Origin: Ideonella sp.
GTDB lineage: Bacteria > Pseudomonadota > Gammaproteobacteria > Burkholderiales > Burkholderiaceae_C
Direction: 5' to 3'
NCBI RefSeq assembly: GCF_016702655.1
Contig: NZ_JADJDO010000002.1
Span: 62,001-126,000 of the forward strand
Length of the DNA: 64,000 nt
Positions 41,035 to 52,222 of this stretch are shown piece by piece (the stretch's first letter is position 1; every line of letters starts with the position of its first letter). Both the position numbers and the translations under genes were made by a program. The notes below the pieces were generated by a model that worked only from the letters and a program-made list of their open reading frames with translations, was not told the DNA's origin and did not search any database.

Positions 41035-42382
41035 CGAGCTGCAGCGGGCGCGGCACGCACAGGCGGAAGCGCCCGCGGCCGGTCTTCTCGATGCGCAGGC
41101 AGGCGTCGCGCTCGACCAGGCGGCGCGCCAGCAGGGCCAGCCGCGCCTCGAGGTTGTCGCTGATGTCGGGCAGGCGGATCTCCGGCGACAGGCGCAGCTC
41201 GCGGTTGGTGAATTCGGTGCGGCCCTCGCGGGCATGATCGCGCAGCAGCTTCCACAGCACCGAACCGGCGACGCCCTTGATCAGGTAGTCGTCGTCGAGG
41301 AAGACGCTGGCGTCGGACTCGAAGAAGCGCACCCGCAGCGGCGGCGCCCCCGCCGGCTGCAGCGGCATCGGTGCGGGGGCCGCCAATTCGGCCGCTTCGG
41401 CCTCGGCGGCATCGCCGGCGAGCTGCAGGTTGCGCAGCAGCACGCCCAGGTGGGCTGCGATCGCCGCCAGCGCGTCCTCGTCGTCCCAGTTGAAGCGCAT
41501 CTCCTGCGGGCTCTCGACGAAGAGCACGCCCAGCAGCGTGTCGCCGCACCCGACCGGCAGTGCGAGCTGGCTGTGTGGCGCCTCCAGACCGGGCAGCGCG
41601 ATCTCGTGCTCGAGCGCGTCGGGCGCGCCGCTCGCACTCAGGCGTTCGCGGATCGCCCGGCTGTAGGCGTACTCGAGCGTCATGTGGTTGATGCGGATCG
41701 GCGTGCGCAGGCGTGCCGCGACGCCGATCACCCCGGCGCCGAGGGGGATCTCCGAGCCCACGCCAGAGGCGCCGTAGCCACGGCTGGCCACCGTGTAGAG
41801 GCGCTCGCCCGCCGTGTCCAGGATCAGCAGCATCGCGTGGCTGACGCCGAGTTCGCCCTGCAGCACGTCCAGCGTCGTCTCGAGCAGCGCCTCGAAGTCG
41901 GCGCACGCACCCAGGCGCTCGGTGCAGCGCCGCAGCACCGACAGCCGATGCGGACCGCTTGTGCGCGCGGCCGACTTCGGCGTCGCCACCGGCTCGATGC
42001 CGGCCACGGCGTAGACGTCGCTGCCGAGCAGCTTGAACACGCCGCTCATGCCGGTGTGCGAGGCAATGCCGGCGAGCTTGGCCTTCATGCGCTCGAACAG
42101 CGCGCCGTCGGTCTCGGTCCGCAGGTAGCGCGCATCGATGCGGTACATCGCGCCATCGAGCGGGTGGATCACGAGCAGTTGCACGCGCGGGTTGGCGAGG
42201 ATGTTCTGCCGCGTCTTGTTGAAGAACTGGAACGACAGCGCCAAGTGGCCGGCATCGACGTACTCCACCTGCGACAGGTAGGCGATGTTGGGCGTGCCGT
42301 CGGCGGCGCAGGTCGCGACGACGCCGGGGATCGCGCCTTCGAGGCAGGGGCGGATCGCGTCGAGCGTCAGGCCGTCGGACAT
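41018..42382 (-). CDS. Flavin split-barrel / GAF / winged-helix fusion regulator
   Basis: A 454-residue protein with three parts. Residues 1-135 form a pyridoxamine-phosphate-oxidase-like split barrel (GVVATCAADGTPNIAYLS, LSFQFFNKTRQNILANPRV). Residues 150-320 form a GAF domain (FEALLETTLDVLQGELGV, LALPVGCGDTLLGVLFVES). The last 100 residues resemble an OmpR-like winged helix (LIKGVAGSVLWKLL, GRTEFTNRELRL, then a wing KTGRGRFRLCV). It probably binds flavin or another small ligand and controls genes. One base separates its ATG from the stop of the upstream gene, a second flavin-barrel protein. Confidence 0.75.
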   Translation of the reverse strand: MSDGLTLDAIRPCLEGAIPGVVATCAADGTPNIAYLSQVEYVDAGHLALSFQFFNKTRQNILANPRVQLLVIHPLDGAMYRIDARYLRTETDGALFERMKAKLAGIASHTGMSGVFKLLGSDVYAVAGIEPVATPKSAARTSGPHRLSVLRRCTERLGACADFEALLETTLDVLQGELGVSHAMLLILDTAGERLYTVASRGYGASGVGSEIPLGAGVIGVAARLRTPIRINHMTLEYAYSRAIRERLSASGAPDALEHEIALPGLEAPHSQLALPVGCGDTLLGVLFVESPQEMRFNWDDEDALAAIAAHLGVLLRNLQLAGDAAEAEAAELAAPAPMPLQPAGAPPLRVRFFESDASVFLDDDYLIKGVAGSVLWKLLRDHAREGRTEFTNRELRLSPEIRLPDISDNLEARLALLARRLVERDACLRIEKTGRGRFRLCVPRPLQLVSVAR

Positions 42383-42883
42383 TCAGCGCGCACCCGTCGC
42401 CAGCGCCTGGCCGGCGCGCGGGCCCGGGGTCTGGTCGAAACCCGCCTGCGGCGTGAAGTGCACGACGAGGAGGTCGGCGTCGGCGACCTCGAGGATCGTC
42501 TGCGCCACCTGCGCGGGGTAGCCGAGTTCGCCAATGGCCGCGCCGAAGGCCTCCCGGTAGGCGCGCAGGTGCAGGGCGTCGTCGGGGCCGGCCGGCGCGA
42601 TGACGGCGTCTCCACCCTTGAGCTGCACGGTGCGGTGCGTGGCCGGCTCGCTGAAGACGACCGCGATCTGCCGATTGGCGCGCAGGTCGTCGAGCACGCT
42701 GCCGCTGGTCGATGCACTGAGGAACACCGTCACGCGACGCAGGTCGGCCGAGAGGCGAAAACCCACCGCCCGCGTCAGGTGCGGGCGATGCGTCGCATCG
42801 CGGGTCGCGACATTGGCCGAGATCGGCCGCGCGAGGAGTGCGGCCTGTTCGGGGCCGATCAGTGGCGGCTTGGCGGTGCCCAT
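42383..42883 (-). CDS. Pyridoxamine 5'-phosphate oxidase-like flavin-barrel protein
   Basis: A 166-residue split-barrel protein: PISANVATRDATHRPHLTRA, GFRLSADLRRVTVFLSA, and RQIAVVFSEPATHRTVQLKG fit the PNPOx-like FMN-binding family. The start at 42883 (MGTAKPPLIG) is chosen since the frame further upstream is arginine/proline-rich. Immediately followed by the fusion regulator, with which it is surely co-transcribed. Enzyme activity is not established; some members are stress-related flavin or haem binders. Confidence 0.82.
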   Translation of the reverse strand: MGTAKPPLIGPEQAALLARPISANVATRDATHRPHLTRAVGFRLSADLRRVTVFLSASTSGSVLDDLRANRQIAVVFSEPATHRTVQLKGGDAVIAPAGPDDALHLRAYREAFGAAIGELGYPAQVAQTILEVADADLLVVHFTPQAGFDQTPGPRAGQALATGAR

Positions 42884-42926
42884 CGGCCCGCCAGTGTAGA
42901 CGCAGGCCCGCGGCGCGGGCCGGGGC

Positions 42927-44117
42927 TCAGGCGGCCAGGGCGACCAGCGTCTCGGGCTTGACCGCGGCGAGCCCCGCGTGGGCTTCGATGATGCCGACGA
43001 CGGCGTGCTGTGCCTGCCCCGTGTCGCGTCGTTGCGGCGGGGCCAGTGGCTGCCCTGCCGGCGAGGACAGCACCGCAACCACGGGCGTCGTCACGGTCGG
43101 GCCGCGGCGCACGACGATGCCGGTCTCGCCCGACGCCAGGCGCACCAGGCAGCCGGGCGGATAGACGCCGAACTCCTTGACCAGCGCCGCCGTCATCGGG
43201 TGGCCGGGGTCCTGCATGAACATCGCGCGCCCGGCCTGGTCGGCGGCCATCGCGGCGCGGCTCGCGCGCGGGGTCAGCTTGGCGGTGTAGATGTCGGCGC
43301 GGCGGATCAGCGCCGCGATGTCGCACACCTCGCGCAGGCCGAGCGGATAGCCCATGCCGTCGGGCGTCTCGTGATGCTCGGCGACGGCGCGCAGCCACTC
43401 GCGATCGGTCACGCCCGAGATTTCGAGCATGCGTGCGCTGAACGCCGGATGGGCGCGGATGGCTTCGCGCTGCTCGTCGCTGACCGGCCGGAACTGCTGC
43501 GCGAGCTCGCCCTGCAGCTCGAGCATCGAGACGTTCATCGTCAGCGCCGCCTTGAACGCGCGCTGCGCGTCGCCTTCGCTCCAGCCCAGGCGCTGCGCAA
43601 CGAGCAGCGCGGTGATCGCGGCATGGGTCGAGTGGGTGCAGCCGTACTGCACATGCTCGTTGCCGTCCTGGCGCAGGACCTGGAAGATCGCCAGGTCCGG
43701 GTCGCGCTCGACGAGGGCGAGCACCGCCGGCGTCGCTTCCTCGAGGGCGTCGATGAAGCCAGCCTTGGCCGAGTCGAACAGCACCTCGTTGAGCCGCGAC
43801 AGGCTCTCGCGCCACAGGCCGGGCAGCTTCTCGGCCGGTGCCTCGCGCACGGTCTCGGCGGCGCTGCGCAGCTCGGCGATGTCCACCAGCGCGCCGCGCG
43901 CGAAGAGCGCCTCGAGCTGCGCGCCGGTCTCGACCACGTGGCCGCGCGCGAGCAGCAGCGTCTTGTCGCTGTCGCGCACGTTGAACGGCAACGGACGGCC
44001 GACCTGGAGGCGGTGCTTGACGGCGGCGAGGTGGGGAACACTGCATGGCGGACTTTCGGTAGCGGGATCGTCGCAGGGGCCGCGCCGAGCGCAGACGCGC
44101 TCGACACGATCGGTCAT
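42927..44117 (-). CDS. HD-GYP-like protein with a degenerate HD dyad
   Basis: About 396 residues. The C-terminal half aligns with HD-GYP phosphodiesterases: HAAITALLVAQRLGW, HPAFSARMLEISG, then HHETPDGMGYPLGL, a near-complete HHExxDGxGYP. But the segment that should read GLLHDIGKL reads AALTMNVSML, so the metal-binding HD is replaced by MN. Loss of c-di-GMP hydrolysis is likely; a binding or scaffold role is possible. The start is uncertain: ATG at 44117 is the nearest normal codon, but the conserved-looking part begins about 27 codons later. Divergent from the kinase gene. Confidence 0.78.
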   Translation of the reverse strand: MTDRVERVCARRGPCDDPATESPPCSVPHLAAVKHRLQVGRPLPFNVRDSDKTLLLARGHVVETGAQLEALFARGALVDIAELRSAAETVREAPAEKLPGLWRESLSRLNEVLFDSAKAGFIDALEEATPAVLALVERDPDLAIFQVLRQDGNEHVQYGCTHSTHAAITALLVAQRLGWSEGDAQRAFKAALTMNVSMLELQGELAQQFRPVSDEQREAIRAHPAFSARMLEISGVTDREWLRAVAEHHETPDGMGYPLGLREVCDIAALIRRADIYTAKLTPRASRAAMAADQAGRAMFMQDPGHPMTAALVKEFGVYPPGCLVRLASGETGIVVRRGPTVTTPVVAVLSSPAGQPLAPPQRRDTGQAQHAVVGIIEAHAGLAAVKPETLVALAA

Positions 44118-44192
44118 TGCCCCGATTTCGGGTTCTGCGGCGCGAACTTGAGCCAGGTCATGGGCCGGCGATACTTCCGGACGATCGCCGCC

Positions 44193-46089
44193 ATGAGCCG
44201 AACCGAACTCCGACGACGGGCGCAATACCTGGATCGCCGGCCACCGCCCGGCGCCGCGCGGCGCTGGCTGCGCGCCTGCGTCGCGCTGCTGTGGCTGGCG
44301 GCCGCGCCGGGTCTGCCGTGGGCGGCGCCGCCGATTCCGCGCCCGCATGTGCTCGTGCTCGAGGACGAGTCGGCCGAACGGCCGGTCTACCTCGCCTTCA
44401 TGCAGGGCCTGCGCGAGGGCCTCGCGCCGCTGCGCGAGGCGGTGGTCTACGCCGAGAACCTCGACCTCGCGCGCTTTCCGACGCCGGCGCACCTCGAGCG
44501 CCAGGGGCGCTGGCTGGCGACGAAGTACGGCGAGGTCCGCATCGACATCGTCGTCGCCGCCGGGCGGCGTGCGCTCGACTACGCGCTCGCCGGCCGGCCG
44601 GCCCTGTTCCCGCAGGCCGCGATCCTGTTCCTCGCCGACGGCGTCGCCAGCCCTCCCGAAGGCAACGCGACCGGCATCGGCATCGGGCTGGACACGCAGG
44701 CGATGCTGCGCGACGCGCTCGCGTTGCTGCCCGGCACGCGCCGCGTCGTCCTCGTCACCGACCTGATCGACACGATGAATTACTGGCGCACGTTGCGCGA
44801 GGACCTGCAGCGGCTGCCATCGGGAATCGAGCTGGAGGTGCTCGAGGCCTTGCCCATCGACGAGCTGACGCGCCGCGTCGCGCAGCTGCCGGCGGCGAGC
44901 CTCGTGCTGTACACGCGCCAGCTGCGCGACCGCGACGGGCGCGACTACGCCCAGACCGAGGTCCTGGACGCGCTCGCCGCCGCGGCCAACGCGCCGCTGT
45001 TCGGCCAGGTCGGCTGGCAGCTGGGGCATGGCGTCGTCGGCGGCCGCCTCATCGACGCGGCCGAGCTCGGGCGGCACATCGCCGCGCTGGTGCGCCGCGT
45101 CGCGGCCGGCGAGGCGGCCGGGACGATCCCGGTCGGGCCGGCGCCGCGCTATGCCGCGCGCTACGACGCGCGCCAGATCGAACGCTGGCGCATCGACCGC
45201 GCCTTGTTGCCGCCCGACGCGCAGCTGTTGTACGCGACCCCGTCGCTGTGGGAGGAGCATCGCGCGCTCGTGATCGGCGTCGGCGCGGCTATGCTGCTGC
45301 AGACGGCGCTGATCGGCGCGCTGCTGTGGGAGCACCGCCAGCGCCGCCGCGCCGAGGCCGGGTTGCGCTGGCGCACGCAGCAGATCGCGCAGCTCAACCG
45401 CAGCGCCGCGCTCGGCGAGGTGTCGGCGGCGATCGCGCACGAGGTCAACCAGCCGCTCGGCTCGATCCTGCTCAACGCCGAGACCGCCGAGCGCCTGCTC
45501 GGCGGCGACGCCGCGGCGCAGGCCGAGGCGCGCGAGGTGCTCGCCGACATCCGGCGCGACGGGCGGCGCGCGGCGGCGGTGGTGGACAAGGTGCGCCAGC
45601 TCTTCCGCCGCAGTGAGGTCGACGCGCAGCCGGTCGCGCTGAACGCGGTCGCGCGCGCGGCGGCCGAGATCGTGCGCGCCGACGCGCGATTCGCGACAGC
45701 TTGCCTTCGAGCTCGACCTCGCGCCCGCGCTGCCGGCCGTCCCGGGCGACCCGGTACAACTCCAGCAGGTCGTGCTCAACCTCGCGACCAACGCCGCCGA
45801 GGCGCTGCTCGGCGCGTCGGGCGGCGGCGGCCGCATCGCCATCGAGACGCGGCGCGCCGCGTCCGGCGAGGCGGTCGAACTCGAGGTGAGCGACAGCGGC
45901 CCCGGCCTCGAGCCCGGGACCGAGGAGGCCGTCTTCGAGCCCTTCCACAGCGGCAAGTCCGACGGCATGGGGATGGGCCTCGCGATCAGCCGCGGCATCG
46001 CCGCCGCGCACGGCGGGACGCTGGTCGCCGAGAATCGCGCCGGCGGCGGCGCCTGCTTTCGCCTGACGCTGCCCGTCGTGTGCGCATGA
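44193..46089 (+). CDS. Sensor histidine kinase with substrate-binding-like sensor; apparent frameshift
   Basis: A sensor kinase of about 630 residues. A signal or membrane helix (about 25-48) is followed by an ABC substrate-binding-like periplasmic domain (HVLVLEDESAERPVYLAF, then DYALAGRPALFPQAA), a second helix near residue 360, and HisKA with LGEVSAAIAHEVNQPLGS (FixL/DctB-like). The frame breaks near 45690-45697: RADARF continues in the +1 frame as RQLAFELDLAP, LNLATNAAEALL and DGMGMGLAISRG to the TGA at 46087. One surplus base explains it (span 1897). The gene is otherwise intact. Its stop overlaps the regulator ATG. Confidence 0.85.
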
Positions 46090-46709
46090 ACGATCAGCCA
46101 GCGGCCCCGGCGACGATCTACGTCGTCGACGACGACGCGTCCTTTCGGACCGCGCTCGCGCGGCTGCTGCGCCTCCACGGCCATGCGGTGGCGCCGCACG
46201 CGAGCGCGGCCGAGTTCCTCGGCGCGGCGCCCTACGGCCCGGGCGCGGTGCTGCTCGACGTCGACCTGCCGGGCTGCAGCGGGCCGGAACTGCAGGCGCG
46301 TCTCGCGACGCGCGCGGACGTGCCGCCGATCGTCTTCCTGACCGGCAAGGGCGACATCGCCGGCAGCGTGAAGGCGATCAAGGCCGGCGCCGAGGACTAT
46401 TTGACCAAGCCGGTCGAGCCCGCGGAGCTGCTCGACGCGCTGTCCCGTGCGCTCGAGCGCGACGCCGCGGCGCGCGCCGAACGATCGCGCGACAGCGGCC
46501 TGCGCGAGCGCATCGAGCGGCTCACGCCGCGCGAGCGCCAGGTCTTCGACGGCGTCGTGCGTGGCCTGCTGAACAAGCAGATCGCCTTCGAGCTGGGCAC
46601 CGCCGAGCGCACGGTCAAGGCGCACCGCCAGCAGGTGATGGTCAAGCTCGGCGCGCGCTCGGTGCCCGACCTGGTGCTGATCGCCGAGCAGCTCAGGCGC
46701 GGCGGCTGA
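46086..46709 (+). CDS. FixJ/TtrR-like response regulator
   Basis: A 207-residue regulator. The receiver (8-125) has acidic VVDDDAS, phosphoacceptor Asp58 in VLLDVDLPG, and EDYLTKPVE. The LuxR-type HTH (about 140-205) reads RLTPRERQVFDGVVRGLLNKQIA and GTAERTVKAHRQQVM. It pairs with the kinase upstream through an ATGA overlap. Target genes could be the arylsulfatase locus downstream or the divergent HD-GYP gene, but nothing shows this. Confidence 0.92.
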   Translation: MNDQPAAPATIYVVDDDASFRTALARLLRLHGHAVAPHASAAEFLGAAPYGPGAVLLDVDLPGCSGPELQARLATRADVPPIVFLTGKGDIAGSVKAIKAGAEDYLTKPVEPAELLDALSRALERDAAARAERSRDSGLRERIERLTPRERQVFDGVVRGLLNKQIAFELGTAERTVKAHRQQVMVKLGARSVPDLVLIAEQLRRGG

Positions 46710-46779
46710 CGACGGCGCCCGGCGCCGACCTGCACCAAAGGCCGATGTCGCGCCGCGCGCACGCGGGCCACACTGCGCC

Positions 46780-47145
46780 ATGGGCACGCTCGTCGCCGTG
46801 GTCGAGGACGACGCCTCGCTGCGCGTCGCGATCGAGCGCCTGCTGCGCGGCGCGGGCTGGTCGTGCGTGGGCTACGCCTCGGCGGAGGACTTCGCGGCGC
46901 GGCGCGACGGCGCGGCGCCGGACTGCGCGATCGTCGACATCCACCTTGGCGCGGCGAACGGGTTGGCGCTGCAGGCGCGGCTCGAAAAGAGTGCGCCGAC
47001 GCTGCCGGTGATCATCGTCACCGCGCACGACCAGGCCTCGCTCAGGCGCCAGGCCGTCGAGCAGGGCTGTGCGGCCTACCTCGTCAAGCCCTTCGACGGC
47101 GCGACGCTGGTCGACGCCGTCCGCGCTGCGCTCGCGCCGCGCTGA
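46780..47145 (+). CDS. Single-domain receiver protein
   Basis: A 121-residue FixJ-type receiver without an output domain: VVEDDASLRVAIERLLRGAG, Asp53 in CAIVDIHLG, and AAYLVKPFDG. It lies 70 bases after the FixJ-like gene and may compete for phosphate with it or serve a phosphorelay. The motif set is complete, so phosphorylation is expected. Confidence 0.88.
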   Translation: MGTLVAVVEDDASLRVAIERLLRGAGWSCVGYASAEDFAARRDGAAPDCAIVDIHLGAANGLALQARLEKSAPTLPVIIVTAHDQASLRRQAVEQGCAAYLVKPFDGATLVDAVRAALAPR

Positions 47146-47259
47146 GAGCAGCGCGAGCCGACCGGCACCAAAGTGCAATGGCGGCGCAGCGGCGCGGCGC
47201 TCACACTCGCCGCGGCACGGGCACCGTGCCAGAGCCCTTCAGCAAGACAAGGAGTGCAG

Positions 47260-48828
<1,569 letters not shown>

Positions 48829-48916
48829 CGCCGGCGGCGGCGCGCGATACTCGCGGGCGGCGTGGCGCTGCCGCTGCGGCGCGCCGGCGCCGCCCACTGA
48901 CCGCTGCCGCCCCGCC

Positions 48917-49933
48917 ATGGACCTGTCCCGCTTTCCGCGCCGCCGCTACACGCAGGGTTGCACGCCGATCGAGCCGCTCGCGCATTTGAGCCGCGCGCTC
49001 GGCGGGCCCGACATCTACCTCAAGCGCGACGACATGCTGGGGCTCTTCCCCGGCGGCAACAAGACGCGCAAGCTCGAGTTCCTGGTCGCCGACGCGCTGG
49101 CTGTAGGAGCAGACACGCTCGTCACCTGTGGCGCCGTGCAGTCCAACCACTGCCGCATCACGCTCGCCGCGGCGGTCAAGGAGGGACTGAAGTGCCGGCT
49201 CGTGCTCGAGGAGCGCGTCGCCGGCAGCTACGACCCGCACGGCAACGGCAACCACTTCATGTTCGAGCTGCTCGGCGCCGAGACGATCGAGGTCTTGCCG
49301 GGCGGGTCGGACATGGCCGCGGCGATGCAGCGCCACGCCGACTCGCTGGCGGCTGAGGGGCGCAAGGGCTACGTGATCCCCGGTGGGGGATCGAACGCGC
49401 TCGGCGCGCTCGGCTATGTGGCGTGCGCGCAGGAGATCCTGGCGCAGAGCTTCGAGTCGGGGATCCGCTTCGACGCCATCGTCGTCGGCTCGGGCAGTTC
49501 GGGCACGCACGGTGGCCTCGTTGCGGGGCTGTTCGGCATGAACGCGGACATCCCGGTGATCGGCATCGGCGTCAGCCGTGACGCAGCGGAACAGGAGCCG
49601 CTCGTCCACGCCGAGGCGCAGGCGACGCTCGCGCTGCTGGGCGTGCGCACCGAGCTCCCGCGCAGCCTGGTGCGATCGGTGGGCGGCTACTGGCAGCCCA
49701 AGTACTCGCTGCCCAACCGGCGCATGGTCGAGGCGGTGCAGATGCTGGCCCGCCTCGAGGCCGTGCCGCTCGATCCCACCTACACCGGCAAGGCGATGGC
49801 GGGGCTGATCGGGCTCGTTCGGGCGGGCGAGTTCAAGCGCGATGCCAACCTGCTCTTCATCCATACCGGCGGGTTGCCGAGCCTGTTTGCGGCGACCGAA
49901 GTGGTGCTGGGGCGCACGCCGGTGCCGGACTGA
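48917..49933 (+). CDS. D-cysteine desulfhydrase / L-cysteate sulfo-lyase family
   Basis: A 338-residue PLP enzyme of the ACC-deaminase/D-cysteine desulfhydrase family. The PLP lysine is Lys52 in GGNKTRKLEFL; CGAVQSNHCRITLAAA, IPGGGSNALGALGYV and GSGSSGTHGGLVAGL follow in family order, and the end is IHTGGLPSLFA. DcyD converts D-cysteine to pyruvate, sulfide and ammonia; the close relative CuyA releases sulfite from L-cysteate. Standing beside an arylsulfatase, either sulfur scavenging role is plausible. Sequence alone does not separate them. Confidence 0.9.
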   Translation: MDLSRFPRRRYTQGCTPIEPLAHLSRALGGPDIYLKRDDMLGLFPGGNKTRKLEFLVADALAVGADTLVTCGAVQSNHCRITLAAAVKEGLKCRLVLEERVAGSYDPHGNGNHFMFELLGAETIEVLPGGSDMAAAMQRHADSLAAEGRKGYVIPGGGSNALGALGYVACAQEILAQSFESGIRFDAIVVGSGSSGTHGGLVAGLFGMNADIPVIGIGVSRDAAEQEPLVHAEAQATLALLGVRTELPRSLVRSVGGYWQPKYSLPNRRMVEAVQMLARLEAVPLDPTYTGKAMAGLIGLVRAGEFKRDANLLFIHTGGLPSLFAATEVVLGRTPVPD

Positions 49934-50306
49934 CGCGCATCGAGCGCCGATCCGAGTCCCGCCGACAGGCCGAGGACGCGCGCGGGACGCTGCGAGACCG
50001 AGAGCCGGACTTTCAGCCCCAGGCGGCGTGCCGCCCCCTCCAGGGTCTCCATCCGGATCGCGCGTCGGCGCGGCCCTCATGGCCGCCAGCGAGGTGCAGG
50101 CGCTGGCGCGGTGCGCCGCCGGGGAGCCCGACCTGGCGCTGTCTGACGGGGCGGGTTGGCAGGGGTTGCGTGCGAGATCTGGACCCGCCGCCCCGGCGGC
50201 GGCCAGGTCTGGACGACGCTCGCTGTGCAGGGCGCAAGACGCGACGCGGCGTCAGGCGGTTCGTGCCCGTCAAGTGCGCGCAAGCGCGCTGCCCTACAGT
50301 TGCGCC
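49934..50306. other. 373-base stretch with a possible decayed regulator on the minus strand
   Basis: No intact gene. On the minus strand the segment from about 50052 to 49937 reads METLEGAARRLGLKVRLSV followed by SQRPARVLGLSAGLG, which recalls the tail of an XRE-type repressor, but the HTH that should precede it is not in frame and the reading runs into the convergent dcyD-like gene. The right part must hold the narX promoter. Confidence 0.3.
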
Positions 50307-52220
50307 ATGACGCGCCCCCGCCACTGGAGCCTCGGAGCCAAGCTGCTGCTGGTCGGCGCGCCGTTTCTCGCCTTGGCGCTGGCGGCGGTGATGCTGACGC
50401 TGTGGGTTTCGTGGCAGCTCGACGGCGGCGCCGCGGCCGTCAACGAAGCCGGGCGGCTGCGCATGCAGGCCTACCGGATGGCGATGACGGCGAGCCTGGG
50501 TGACCAGGCGACGCTCGCGCGCCAGGCGGTCGAGTTCGAACGCAGCCTCGCGCTGCTGCGCGACGGCGACGCCGAGCGCCCGTTGTTCGTGCCCTGGGAC
50601 GACACGGTGCGCGCGCGCTTTGCCGCAGTGCAGGCGCACTGGACGCGCTTCGGGCCGCGCTGGCTTGCCGCGCCCGGCGCGTCGCTCGCCGGCCTGCCGC
50701 TCGACACCGCGGCGTTCGCGGCCGAGGTCGACGGTTTCGTCGCCGCGATCGAGGCCCACATGTCGCGCTGGACGGCGCTGATGCACCTGTGCCAGTTCGG
50801 CATGCTCGTGCTGGCGGTGGCGGCCTCGATGGCGCTCGTCTATGCCGGGTATCGCTTCGTGCTCGAACCGGTCGGGCAGTTGCGCGACGCGGCGCTCGCG
50901 CTGCAGCAGGGCAACCTCGGCGCGCGCGTGCACCACGAGAGCAGCGACGAGTTCGGCACCCTGGCCGACGGTTTCAACGGCATGGCCGAGCACCTGCAGT
51001 CGATGTACCGCAACCTCGAGGCCCGAGTCGGCGAGAAGACCGCGCAGCTCGAGGAAAAGCGCGAGCGCCTGGAGGCCTTGTACGAGGTGACCACGCTCGT
51101 CGCGCAGGCGACCACGCTCGACGACCTGGCGCGGGGTTTCGTGCAGCGCGTGCGCCGCATCGCGCATGCCGACGGCGCGCTGCTGCGCTGGACCGACGAG
51201 ACGCGCGAGCGCTTCCTGATGCTCGCCTCCGACGGCATGCCCGACGCGATGGCCGACGCCGAGCAATGCATCCATGCCGGCGACTGCCTGTGCGGCAATG
51301 CGCAGGTCGAGGCCCAGCTGCGCGTGATCCCGATCCATGCCGAAGGCCGGGCCGTGGCGCCGGCGTGCGAGCGCTCGGGCTATGCGACGCTCGTGTCGAT
51401 CCCGGTCAAGCTGCATGCGCGCCTGATGGGCGAGGCCGACCTGTTCTTCCACAGCCAGCACGAGCTCTCGGCGTCCGAGCGCTCGCTGCTCGCCGCGCTC
51501 GCCAGCCACCTTGCCGGGGCGATGGAGAACCTGCGCCTGAACGCGCTCGAACGCGAGGCGGCGGTGTCGCAGGAGCGCACGCTGCTCGCGCGCGAGATGC
51601 ACGACTCGATCGCGCAGTCGCTCGCCTTCCTGAAGATCCAGGTCCAGCTGATGCGCGACGCGCTCGCCGGCGGCAATGCGGCGCAGATCCAGCAGGTGCT
51701 GGCCGAGATCGACACCGGCGTGCGCGAGAGCTACGGCGACGTGCGCGAGCTCCTGCTGCACTTTCGCACCCGCAGCAGCGGCGAGGACATCGAGCCCGCG
51801 CTGCAGACCACGCTGCGCAAGTTCGAGCACCAGAGCGGCCTCAAGGCCGCTCTGCAGATGCAGGGCCACGGCTTGCCGCTGGCGCCGGAACTGCAGGTGC
51901 AGGTATTGCATATCGTGCAGGAGGCGCTGTCCAACGTGCGCAAACATGCGCGTGCGAGCCAGGTCTGGCTCGACGTGCAGCAGCAGCCGCAGTGGCGCTT
52001 TGAGGTGCGCGACGACGGCATCGGCTTCGCCCACGAGCCGGGCGCGCTCGACGAGACGCATGTCGGCCTGCGCATCATGCAGGAGCGCGCCGAGCGCATC
52101 GGCGCCCGCCTCGAAGTGCTTTCGACGCCGCGCCGCGGCACCTCGGTCGTGCTGACGCTCGCACCGCCGGCGCGCGCGCAGGCCGCGGCGCCGGCGCTGG
52201 ACGCGGCGCAGCCCGCCTGA
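50307..52220 (+). CDS. narX: Nitrate/nitrite sensor histidine kinase NarX
   Basis: A 637-residue kinase. Two membrane helices (about 12-36 and 152-180) flank a periplasmic helical bundle that starts with the P-box-like AGRLRMQAYRMAM (48-60) known to bind nitrate. HAMP, a coiled coil and a GAF-like module with clustered cysteines (CIHAGDCLCGNA, then PACERSGY) follow. The HisKA_3 site is His432 in REMHDSIAQSLAFLK, and the ATPase has DDGIGFAHE and GTSVVLTLAP. It would control nitrate-responsive genes through NarL, three bases downstream. No respiratory narGHJI is in this window. Confidence 0.94.
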   Translation: MTRPRHWSLGAKLLLVGAPFLALALAAVMLTLWVSWQLDGGAAAVNEAGRLRMQAYRMAMTASLGDQATLARQAVEFERSLALLRDGDAERPLFVPWDDTVRARFAAVQAHWTRFGPRWLAAPGASLAGLPLDTAAFAAEVDGFVAAIEAHMSRWTALMHLCQFGMLVLAVAASMALVYAGYRFVLEPVGQLRDAALALQQGNLGARVHHESSDEFGTLADGFNGMAEHLQSMYRNLEARVGEKTAQLEEKRERLEALYEVTTLVAQATTLDDLARGFVQRVRRIAHADGALLRWTDETRERFLMLASDGMPDAMADAEQCIHAGDCLCGNAQVEAQLRVIPIHAEGRAVAPACERSGYATLVSIPVKLHARLMGEADLFFHSQHELSASERSLLAALASHLAGAMENLRLNALEREAAVSQERTLLAREMHDSIAQSLAFLKIQVQLMRDALAGGNAAQIQQVLAEIDTGVRESYGDVRELLLHFRTRSSGEDIEPALQTTLRKFEHQSGLKAALQMQGHGLPLAPELQVQVLHIVQEALSNVRKHARASQVWLDVQQQPQWRFEVRDDGIGFAHEPGALDETHVGLRIMQERAERIGARLEVLSTPRRGTSVVLTLAPPARAQAAAPALDAAQPA

Positions 52221-52222
52221 CG

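Noticed and set aside
42978..46709. A 1243-codon plus-strand frame joining the sensor kinase and the FixJ-like regulator
   Set aside because: The join exists only because of the kinase frameshift; the ATPase domain lies in the other frame and the regulator has its own ATG overlapping the kinase stop.
42927..46787. A 1286-codon minus-strand frame
   Set aside because: Only its C-terminal third is the HD-GYP protein; the rest is antisense to the kinase and regulator and has no domain logic.
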